Positions 1 to 4,815 of a DNA stretch of 5,223 nucleotides are shown piece by piece; positions within the stretch are counted from its first letter, which is position 1, and each line of letters opens with the position of its first letter. The translations under genes were made by a program, and so were the position numbers. The notes under the pieces were generated by a model. That model was not told the DNA's origin. It worked only from the letters and a program-made list of their open reading frames with translations, and searched no databases. This DNA is from an uncultured Paracoccaceae bacterium (lineage in GTDB: Bacteria > Pseudomonadota > Alphaproteobacteria > Rhodobacterales > Rhodobacteraceae), in assembly GCA_937952085.1 (NCBI GenBank), contig CALFYQ010000268.1, forward strand, positions 1 through 5,223, in the 5' to 3' direction.

Positions 1-19
1 GGCGCAGGTGAAAGGGTGA

Positions 20-110
20 TGGCGGAGACGAAGGGATTCGAACCCTCGAAGCCCTTTTGGGGCTTACTCCCTTAGCAGGGGAGCGCCTTCGACCACTCGG
101 CCACGTCTCC
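20..110 (-). tRNA. tRNA-Ser (anticodon GCU)
   Basis: This is a complete class II tRNA read on the minus strand. The acceptor stem pairs GGAGACG (110-104) with CGTCTCC (30-24). A G discriminator at 23 and an encoded CCA at 22-20 follow. The anticodon arm is a 5-bp stem CTCCC/GGGAG closing the loop CTGCTAA, with anticodon GCT at 76-74, which reads AGC and AGU serine codons. A long variable arm (AAGCCC/GGGCTT) is the hallmark of serine and leucine tRNAs, and the T arm contains GGTTCGAATCC. Everything needed for a functional tRNA is present. The 3' end points towards the left window edge, so any element integrated at the tRNA 3' end would lie outside this window. Confidence 0.97.
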
Positions 111-118
111 GCCGGCGC

Positions 119-147
119 TTAGAGCATGGCAATGGTTGAGGTTTCAA
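119..147 (-). promoter_or_regulatory. possible promoter of the tRNA-Ser gene
   Basis: On the minus strand TTGAAA (147-142) resembles a -35 box. After a 17-bp spacer comes CTCTAA (124-119), a poor -10 match. The tRNA 5' end lies 8 bp further on, which would give a transcript starting at or very near the mature end. Spacing and position fit; the weak -10 box is the main doubt. Confidence 0.35.
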
Positions 148-210
148 GGTCGATCTCGGCGCCGTCGAGCGGCGCGCGACGTCAACGCCCGGATCGACAT
201 TCAGGAGGTT

Positions 211-242
211 CGACCGCGGCGGCGACGTGAACGCCGCGGTTG
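211..242. repeat. GC-rich inverted repeat (hairpin)
   Basis: ACCGCGGCG (213-221) and CGCCGCGGT (232-240) are perfect 9-bp inverted arms around a 10-base loop. The stem extends outwards by a G:T (212/241) and a C:G pair (211/242). No T tract follows on either strand, so it is not a standard intrinsic terminator. It lies about 100 bp upstream of the tRNA. Its role is unknown, and in DNA this GC-rich some stems of this size arise by chance. Confidence 0.5.
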
Positions 243-341
243 CGCTGGTTCTCCGCCCGTATCGCGCCTGGCGCTGCGGCGTCGACTGCGGCCTCGTCCG
301 GGCGACGACGGCGCGCCGAGAGCCGCTTGAAGCCATGAGTC

Positions 342-356
342 AGGCCCGGAAGTCGC
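342..356. repeat. 15-bp direct repeat, copy 1
   Basis: The sequence aggcccggaagtcgc occurs here and again at 1311-1325 in the same orientation. Both copies are in DNA without a supported gene, about 970 bp apart, and together they flank the small membrane protein gene. No further similarity of note extends on either side. Confidence 0.6.
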
Positions 357-504
357 AGCATGACAAGGAATGGACGACGCGCGCGACCCCGCTCGAACGG
401 TCGACGCGCCCCCTGCTGCGGGCGACGCCGATCGCGCGCGACGTGGGCGCATCCAGCGCGGCGGAACGCCGACCGGCCGGCGCGCGCCGCGCAAGCCGGA
501 CCCC

Positions 505-516
505 CGGTCATGACCG
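505..516. repeat. 12-bp perfect palindrome
   Basis: CGGTCATGACCG is its own reverse complement and lies about 80 bp upstream of the start codon of the small membrane protein gene. That position would suit an operator for a dimeric regulator, but a palindrome of this length is weak evidence alone. Confidence 0.3.
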
Positions 517-593
517 CAAGATCCTTGCGCCCGCGCCCTTTCTCGGCATGGATGGACGCATTGAACCTGACCACTTTCCAGAGGGGATTACAC

Positions 594-821
594 ATGCCCG
601 AAGATCATGAGATGGAATTTTCCGGCCGCAACGACTTCGCCAGCTACGGCTTCCGCTTCATCGTCTACCTCGTTCTGGCCATCGCGGCCGGCGTCGGCTG
701 GCATCTCGCCGGCGACCGGATCGGCCAGGCGGCGGGCGCCCTCGGCTTCCTGTTCTTCGTCTGGCGCTGCGGCGTGAACGGCGTCGAGGCTATCAACGCG
801 GACCGGTCCGATGAGCACTGA
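594..821 (+). CDS. small two-helix membrane protein, unknown function
   Basis: This encodes a 75-residue protein that I do not recognise. Its acidic, hydrophilic N terminus (MPEDHEMEFSGRNDF) is followed by two hydrophobic stretches, roughly residues 21-39 (FIVYLVLAIAAGVGWHLA) and 45-60 (AAGALGFLFFVWRCG). A short polar, GD-containing turn separates them, so a helical hairpin in the inner membrane is the simplest model. The C-terminal tail is charged (ends DRSDEH). The ATG at 594 was chosen because GAGGGG at 581-586 sits 7 bases upstream; the same frame stays open further upstream, but that part is Arg/Pro-rich and not protein-like. It stands alone, about 480 bp from the tRNA and 580 bp from the next gene, so context gives no function. 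Whether it is translated rests on the ribosome site, the hydrophobic pattern and the GC-biased third positions. Confidence 0.72.
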   Translation: MPEDHEMEFSGRNDFASYGFRFIVYLVLAIAAGVGWHLAGDRIGQAAGALGFLFFVWRCGVNGVEAINADRSDEH

Positions 822-984
822 CCGCGGCCGCAGCGGCCGGTCGCCGCAGGACAAGATCAGCGATGGGCGGCAGGTGCGCGGCTTCGCGCGGTTCATCCTA
901 GTCGTCTCGACTTCGATGCGAAGTCACGAAACGGGGCCAAGGCCTTGCGTCTCCTCCACGAAATCTGCGGGTTGAAACGCGCGG

Positions 985-1009
985 CGCGTTGCGGCGGCGC
1001 CGCAACGCG
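985..1009. repeat. perfect 11-bp hairpin
   Basis: CGCGTTGCGGC (985-995) and GCCGCAACGCG (999-1009) are exact reverse complements around a 3-base loop, making the strongest simple hairpin in the window. It lies 164 bp downstream of the small membrane protein stop codon. No T run follows directly; the nearest T-rich stretch (gtttctt, 1029-1035) is 20 bases away. It may protect or end that transcript, or be a structured RNA or protein site. Confidence 0.55.
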
Positions 1010-1023
1010 AGCCCGGGCGCAGT

Positions 1024-1157
1024 GATTCGTTTCTTAACGCTTCACATGAGCAAAACTGCCTATCGAACCGCTTTGCCGGGATGCGGAGCGGCGAATGCAT
1101 CGAATCGTTTCGTTTTTTTTTCTCAATCGACTCAATCGGATACCGAATCAGCGAGTC
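1024..1157. promoter_or_regulatory. cluster of five GANTC sites (possible CcrM methylation cluster)
   Basis: GATTC 1024-1028, GAATC 1102-1106, GACTC 1129-1133, GAATC 1145-1149 and GAGTC 1153-1157 all match GANTC, the target of the alphaproteobacterial cell-cycle methyltransferase CcrM. A sixth (1395-1399) lies between the ribosome site and start codon of the HicB-like gene. Less than one site would be expected in 134 bp. Part of the clustering comes from an iterated AATCG motif (1103-1107, 1125-1129, 1134-1138). That methylation controls a promoter here is inference. Confidence 0.3.
1068..1121 (+). terminator. possible weak terminator: bulged hairpin then T9
   Basis: CCGCT (1068-1072) pairs with AGCGG (1087-1091), and CCG (1076-1078) pairs with CGG (1084-1086) inside it, with a 3-base bulge. 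A short CGAA/TTCG stem (1101-1104/1109-1112) then leads straight into nine Ts (1113-1121), the longest homopolymer in the window. The 21-base gap between the main stem and the T tract argues against a classic intrinsic terminator. If real, it would end plus-strand transcription well before the HicB-like gene, possibly as the 3' end of a small RNA. Confidence 0.28.
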
Positions 1158-1310
1158 TCCACCGGAAGTAGGCGCTTGACGAAGGCCGCCTCTACCAAGA
1201 GTAGTATTGCACATGCGCACGTGATCCGTCTGCGGGTGTGGCGCAAGGGGGACTGCCACGACTGCAGAACGTGCTCTGTGCGGCGTACGGATGGTCTCGC
1301 GTGTGATGCG

Positions 1311-1325
1311 AGGCCCGGAAGTCGC
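1311..1325. repeat. 15-bp direct repeat, copy 2
   Basis: This is the second copy of aggcccggaagtcgc (first copy 342-356, same orientation). It lies about 75 bp upstream of the HicB-like start codon, outside the low-GC pocket. Confidence 0.6.
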
Positions 1326-1387
1326 CGCTCGTGTTGTCCTGTGTCCTCGTCGGTTTCGACTGGCGAACGTGTTCAACACCTGCTGCT

Positions 1388-1393
1388 GAGGGG
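1388..1393 (+). promoter_or_regulatory. ribosome binding site that decides the HicB-like start
   Basis: GAGGGG sits 7 bases before GTG at 1401. The same frame is open back to an ATG at 1095, which has its own GGAG at 1085-1088. However, the 102 codons between use AGA, AGG, AGT, ATA and TTT freely with mixed third bases and encode a Cys/Arg/Ser-rich string. From 1401 the third positions turn GC-rich and the HicB fold begins, so the GTG is preferred. Confidence 0.65.
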
Positions 1394-1400
1394 CGAATCC

Positions 1401-1763
1401 GTGCTGTGCTATCACTACGAAACCCGCCGGCTCGACGAAGACACGATCGAGCTGTCTCTGCCCGATTTTCCGGATTTCTGCGTCGTCAGTTATTCCGAAC
1501 AGACCGCGGCGCGCTATGCGGCGCGCGCGCTCGTCACCGTGATCGAGACCTGGATGCGGATCGGCTATGACGTGCCGCGCCCGCGCGGTCTCGGCAAGTC
1601 GATCGAGCTTCCCCTCGACCTCGCGCTGAAGCTCTCCCTCTATTGGGAGGAGCGCGATCGCCGCACCCAGAGCGGGCGCGCCTTCGTCGACGGGGGCGCC
1701 GTCGTGGTGCAGCTCGACGAGATGCGCGAGCGGCTCCGCGCGCCGATGGCGCGCACCGCCTGA
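1401..1763 (+). CDS. HicB-like protein (orphan antitoxin family)
   Basis: This encodes 120 residues from a GTG start. HicB antitoxins have a partly degraded RNase H-like fold that binds and blocks the HicA mRNA interferase, usually with a C-terminal DNA-binding domain that represses the operon. Residues 1-62 match that fold: strand LCYHYETRRL, strand TIELSLPDFPDF with the family's PDFP signature at 21-24, then a helix of about residues 33-54 (EQTAARYAARALVTVIETWM) and the usual IGYDVPRPR linker. Residues 68-86 (IELPLDLALKLSLYWEERD) resemble the lead-in to the HTH. Beyond that, the expected helix-turn-helix pattern is not evident; residues 95-103 are FVDGGAVVV instead. No HicA-like frame is visible on either side, so it may be a solitary regulator, a decayed toxin-antitoxin remnant, or partnered elsewhere. 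It converges on the histidine kinase gene. Confidence 0.75.
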   Translation: MLCYHYETRRLDEDTIELSLPDFPDFCVVSYSEQTAARYAARALVTVIETWMRIGYDVPRPRGLGKSIELPLDLALKLSLYWEERDRRTQSGRAFVDGGAVVVQLDEMRERLRAPMARTA

Positions 1764-1767
1764 CGAT

Positions 1768-1824
1768 CTGACGGCGGGGCCCGCGCCTCGTCCGGACGAC
1801 CCGATGCGGCGCGGGGCCCGTCAG
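1768..1824. terminator. nested inverted repeat between convergent genes, likely bidirectional terminator
   Basis: The outer arms are CTGACGG...CCCGCGCC (1768-1774 and 1780-1787) and GGCGCGGG...CCGTCAG (1808-1815 and 1818-1824). They pair over 15 bp with an internal bulge of 5 bases on one side and 2 on the other. The loop begins with a separate 12-bp palindrome, TCGTCCGGACGA (1788-1799). The structure starts 4 bases after the HicB-like stop codon and lies 160 bp beyond the stop of the oppositely directed kinase gene. There is no T tract on either strand, so termination may need Rho, or the structure may simply stabilise mRNA ends. Confidence 0.5.
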
Positions 1825-1925
1825 CGGCCCCGGCCCGCCCCGCCCGATCCAGGGCGAGGCCCCTCCCGGCGCATCCGCGCCTCCAGGTTCGCCCCGAGGG
1901 CCGCCCCCTCCTCTCCGTTCGCTTC

Positions 1926-1945
1926 GGGCGGATGGCGGCCCGCCC
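1926..1945 (-). repeat. small hairpin downstream of the histidine kinase gene
   Basis: GGGCGG (1926-1931) and CCGCCC (1940-1945) are perfect 6-bp inverted arms around an 8-base loop, 38 bp past the kinase stop codon. No T run follows on the minus strand. It could mark the 3' end of the minus-strand operon, but such stems are frequent in DNA this rich in GC. Confidence 0.25.
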
Positions 1946-1983
1946 TCCCGCGCTTCGCGCAAGACCCTCGCGCCGCCGGCGGC

Positions 1984-3363
1984 TCAGCCGCGCGGCAGCG
2001 TAAGTCGGAACCGCGCGCCCTCCGCCCCGCTGGAGACAAGCTCCAGCCGGCCGCGGTTCATCCGCGTCAGCTCCGAGGCGATGGCGAGGCCGAGCCCGGA
2101 GCCGCCGCGACGCGCCCCGCCGCGGAACGGCTGGAAGAGGTTTTCGAGCGCCCGCGGCGGCAGGCCCGGCCCGTCATCCGAAACTTCGATGATGACGGAA
2201 CCGTCGTCGACGGAGGCCGAGACCAGCACGCGCCCGGCGCCCGCGCTCGCCTCGATCGCCTGCCGCGCGTTCCGCGCGAGGTTGCCGAGGATGCGGAAGA
2301 GATGATCCGCATCCGCCCGCGCCGTCAGGCCCTCCGCCGCCTCCGCCTCGAACGCGACCGCGCCGCCCTCCGCGAAGACCGCGTCGCCGACATCTGCGAA
2401 GAGCCGCCGGAGATCGACATCGCGGGGCGCCGGCGCCGCCTCCTCGGCCTTGCCGTGCCGCAGCGTGGCGGCGCAAAGCTCCGCCGCCCGGTCCAGCGAG
2501 CCGATCAGCTTCGGCCCGATCCGCGCCACGACCGGGTCCGCGCTGCCGTCGAGCCGGTCGGCGAGCAACTGCGCGCTCGCCACCATGTTGCGCAGGTCGT
2601 GGGAGATCTTCGCCACCGCCGCGCCGAGATCGGCGAGGCGGGACTTTTGCAGCAGCGCGGCGCGAAGCTCCGTCTGCATCTCGGAAAGCGCCGTCTCCGC
2701 ACGGCGAATCTCGATCGGCCCGCGGCCCGAAGGCGGCGGCGGAGACGCGGCTTCCGGGTTGCGCTGAAAGTCCGTCATCGCCTCCACCACGCGCTCGATC
2801 GGGCGCACGATGGCGCGGCGCGCGAGGAGGAAGACGAACGCGCCCGTCGCGCCGGAAATGAAAAGCGATATCAGCAGGATGCGCTCCGCATAGTCGCGCA
2901 TCGCGGCGACGAGGGGCGCCTCGTTCAGGGTGATCTCCGCCTCCGCGACGCCACCCCGCATCGACTCGCCGATGACCCGGATCAGCCGCGGCTCCCCCCG
3001 CGTCAGCGCCGTCGCCGCATCGGCGAGGAGGCGAAACTGCGAATCCTGCCGCAGGTCGAAACTCTCCTCCACCATCGTCCCGGTCGGCGCCGCGAGGATG
3101 AGCTGCCGCGCCCCGTCGCGCCGGAGCGCGATGGAGGAGACCTCGGCGTTGTCCAGAAGCTCCCGCTCCAGCGTCTCCTCCACCATCTCGTCCTCCGAGG
3201 CGAGAAGGGCGAGCGCGGCGATCTGCGCCATCTGGATGCGCTGCTGGAGATAGTCCTCGCGAAACCGCGCCAGCGACGGGAAGAAGACCAGCGCCTCCGT
3301 CAGCATCACCACGCCGACCGTAAGGAAGAACAGGCGTCCGGAGAGCGTTCGGGGAAGGAGCAT
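1984..3363 (-). CDS. membrane-bound sensor histidine kinase
   Basis: This 459-residue kinase autophosphorylates on histidine and passes the phosphate to a response regulator. An N-terminal membrane helix spans about 10-29 (RLFFLTVGVVMLTEALVFF) and a second about 162-181 (ILLISLFISGATGAFVFLLA), leaving a periplasmic sensor domain of about 130 residues that I cannot assign. A HAMP-like linker follows (RRAIVRPIERVVEAM, 182-196). The H box is AKISHDLRNMVASAQLLADR with His255. The ATPase domain has N box RILGNLARNARQ (Asn365), G1 box SDDGPG (395-400), F box FQPF (410-413) and G2 box GGSGLGL (420-426), so all catalytic elements are intact. Length is normal. ATG at 3363 has AGGA six bases upstream. 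It is the last gene of the minus-strand cluster, 36 bp after the oxidoreductase. No response regulator is in the window; its partner and signal are unknown. Confidence 0.93.
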   Translation of the reverse strand: MLLPRTLSGRLFFLTVGVVMLTEALVFFPSLARFREDYLQQRIQMAQIAALALLASEDEMVEETLERELLDNAEVSSIALRRDGARQLILAAPTGTMVEESFDLRQDSQFRLLADAATALTRGEPRLIRVIGESMRGGVAEAEITLNEAPLVAAMRDYAERILLISLFISGATGAFVFLLARRAIVRPIERVVEAMTDFQRNPEAASPPPPSGRGPIEIRRAETALSEMQTELRAALLQKSRLADLGAAVAKISHDLRNMVASAQLLADRLDGSADPVVARIGPKLIGSLDRAAELCAATLRHGKAEEAAPAPRDVDLRRLFADVGDAVFAEGGAVAFEAEAAEGLTARADADHLFRILGNLARNARQAIEASAGAGRVLVSASVDDGSVIIEVSDDGPGLPPRALENLFQPFRGGARRGGSGLGLAIASELTRMNRGRLELVSSGAEGARFRLTLPRG

Positions 3364-3399
3364 CTGCGTTCCTGCGCGGAGCGTCGGGAGCCTAACCGC

Positions 3400-4815
3400 T
3401 CAGGGGAGTTTCGCAAGGAGCCGCACGGCCCGGCTGACGAGCTTCGAGCCGAAAAGCCGCGGCGTGAAATAGGCGCTCGCCGCCCGCTTCGGCAACTCGC
3501 CGAAGGTGGGGTAGGGGGCGACGAAGCCGGCCACGTCGCCGATCTTCAGCCCTTTCGACATCGCCAGCGACCAGATCGAGATGAGGTCCCCCGCACGGTC
3601 GCCGACGATGGTCGCGCCGACCGGCCGGCCCTTCGCGACCATCACCTTGCAGAAGCCCTCCGTCCGCCGCTCCGCCCGCGCCCGGTCGTTCCCCGCGTAA
3701 TCCGCGCGGCAAACCTCCAGCCGGTCGCCATGCGCGGCCCGCGCCTCGGCCTCGGTGAGGCCGACCTGCGCCAGTTCGGGGTCGGTGAAGGTGGCGCGGG
3801 GGATCGCCGTCCGCGTCGCGTCGACCGGCAGGCGGAAAAGCGCGGAGCGGATGGCCAGCCCTCCCTGCCAGCCGGCGAGATGGGTGAACTGCGCGCCCCC
3901 CGCCGCATCGCCGATGGCGTAGACCCGCCGGTTCGTGGTGCGGAGCCCCCTGTCGACCTTCACGCTCGATTTCGTCGTCTCGATCCCCGCCGCGTCGAGG
4001 CCGAGATCCTCCACATTCGCCCGCCGCCCCGCCGCAACGAGGAGCGCGTCGCCCCGAAGCTCGGCGCCGCCGGACAGGGTCAGAACCGTCTCCGCCCCCT
4101 CGCGCCGCGCCGCCTCCACCGCCGCGCCCTCGCGGATCGAGACGCCTTCGACCCGGAGTGCGGCGAGAACGACCGCGGCCGCCTCCGCATCCTCCCGGCC
4201 GAGCGCCGTCGCCGCCTCGACCACCTCCACCTCGCAGCCGAGCCGGCGATGCGCCTGCGCGAGTTCGAGCCCGATCGGCCCGCCGCCGAGCACCAGAAGC
4301 CGCCGCGGCCGCTCCCTCAGATCGAAGATCGTCTCGTTGGTGAGGAACCCCGTCTCCGCCAGCCCCGGAACCGGCGGCGCCGCGGGGCGGGAGCCGGTGG
4401 CGATCACAAAGCGCCGCGCCCGGATCCGCGCGCCGCCCGCCTCCACCTCCTCCGGCGAGACGAACCGCCCGCGCGCCCGGATCACGGTGACGCCGAGGCC
4501 CTCGAACCGCTCCTGGCTGTCATGCGGCGCGATGCCGTCGATCACCGCCCGCACGTGGTCCTTCGCCGCGGCGAAGTCGACCTCCGCCGCCGCGGGCCGC
4601 ACCCCGAAGGCCGCGCCCGCGCCCATCGCATGGGCCGCCTTTCCGGCCGCGATCAGCGCCTTCGAAGGCACGCAGCCAAAGTTGAGGCAATCGCCCCCCA
4701 TCTCGCCCGCCTCGATCAGCACGACCGAGGCGCCCATCTGCGCCGCCCCGGCCGCGACGGTCAGGCCGCCGGAACCCGCGCCGATGACGCAGAGATCGGG
4801 CCGAAGCGCGCTCAT
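3400..4815 (-). CDS. FAD/NAD(P)-dependent disulfide oxidoreductase, mercuric reductase-like without His
   Basis: This 471-residue class I flavoprotein disulfide reductase belongs with lipoamide dehydrogenase, glutathione reductase and mercuric reductase. Visible in order are the FAD Rossmann motif VIGAGSGG (10-17), the redox pair GGDCLNFGCVPSK (Cys43, Cys48), the NAD(P)H motif LVLGGGPIGLELA (174-186), the second FAD motif YAIGDAAGG (299-307), and the dimerisation domain from about 337. The C-terminal motif, HxHPTxxE in lipoamide dehydrogenase, reads APYPTFGE (433-440): Tyr435 replaces the catalytic His, while Glu440 is kept. Mercuric reductases also have Tyr there, but this protein lacks their N-terminal heavy-metal domain and C-terminal Cys-Cys, so mercury reduction is doubtful. 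The substrate is unknown. The start overlaps the upstream membrane protein stop as ATGA with no clear Shine-Dalgarno, pointing to translational coupling. No lipoyl-enzyme genes are nearby. Confidence 0.92.
   Translation of the reverse strand: MSALRPDLCVIGAGSGGLTVAAGAAQMGASVVLIEAGEMGGDCLNFGCVPSKALIAAGKAAHAMGAGAAFGVRPAAAEVDFAAAKDHVRAVIDGIAPHDSQERFEGLGVTVIRARGRFVSPEEVEAGGARIRARRFVIATGSRPAAPPVPGLAETGFLTNETIFDLRERPRRLLVLGGGPIGLELAQAHRRLGCEVEVVEAATALGREDAEAAAVVLAALRVEGVSIREGAAVEAARREGAETVLTLSGGAELRGDALLVAAGRRANVEDLGLDAAGIETTKSSVKVDRGLRTTNRRVYAIGDAAGGAQFTHLAGWQGGLAIRSALFRLPVDATRTAIPRATFTDPELAQVGLTEAEARAAHGDRLEVCRADYAGNDRARAERRTEGFCKVMVAKGRPVGATIVGDRAGDLISIWSLAMSKGLKIGDVAGFVAPYPTFGELPKRAASAYFTPRLFGSKLVSRAVRLLAKLP

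Larger units (their letters stand above)
148..593. other. intergenic region, no supportable gene
   Basis: All open frames here are short, overlap one another in several frames, are rich in Arg, Ala and Pro, and look like composition artefacts. The strong Shine-Dalgarno-like AGGAGGT at 202-208 has no start codon at a usable distance (the nearest GTG is 18 bases away). What the stretch does hold is an inverted repeat at 211-242, a 12-bp palindrome at 505-516, one copy of a 15-bp direct repeat at 342-356, and the ribosome binding site of the next gene at 581-586. I found no convincing promoter for that gene. Confidence 0.6.
822..1400. other. intergenic region with a low-GC pocket, no supportable gene
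   Basis: No open frame here looks coding. The stretch holds a perfect 11-bp hairpin (985-1009), the palindrome GCCCGGGC (1011-1018), a bulged hairpin and T9 tract (1068-1121), a tandem 9-bp repeat CTCAATCGA/CTCAATCGG (1122-1139), and five GANTC sites between 1024 and 1157. It also holds the second copy of a 15-bp direct repeat (1311-1325). By eye, about 1020-1260 is visibly less GC-rich than everything around it, as expected for regulatory DNA or a foreign remnant. TTGACG (1176-1181) and TAGTAT (1202-1207) could be promoter boxes for the HicB-like gene, but their 20-bp spacing is too long to trust. Confidence 0.55.

Noticed and set aside
202..208. Perfect AGGAGGT Shine-Dalgarno-like sequence
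   Set aside because: No ATG, GTG or TTG at a workable distance downstream; the nearest GTG is 18 bases away inside a hairpin.
811..975. 54-codon open frame starting at ATG 811 and overlapping the end of the small membrane protein gene
   Set aside because: The overlapping start suggested coupling, but the predicted peptide is polar and featureless, uses mixed third bases and covers the GGCCGC repeat; no support for coding.
1034..1048. TTAACGCTTCACATG considered as a CtrA binding site
   Set aside because: Only one TTAA half is present; the second half of the TTAA-N7-TTAA pattern is missing.
1176..1207. TTGACG and TAGTAT as promoter boxes for the HicB-like gene
   Set aside because: The spacer is 20 bp, well beyond the usual 16-18, and no alternative -10 box lies at the right distance.
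1095..1400. 102-codon N-terminal extension of the HicB-like gene from ATG at 1095, with GGAG six bases upstream
   Set aside because: Codon use in this part is unlike the rest of the gene (AGA, AGG, AGT, ATA, TTT), the peptide is Cys/Arg/Ser-rich without a fold, and the HicB domain begins just after the GTG at 1401, which has its own ribosome site.
924..1415. 163-codon minus-strand open frame
   Set aside because: It spans the 11-bp hairpin, the T9 tract and the HicB-like start, shows no domain, and has composition typical of a chance frame.
3400..4815. Annotation of the oxidoreductase as mercuric reductase or as lipoamide dehydrogenase
   Set aside because: It lacks the C-terminal Cys pair and heavy-metal domain of MerA, and lacks the HxH of lipoamide dehydrogenase; no mer genes or 2-oxoacid dehydrogenase genes are adjacent.
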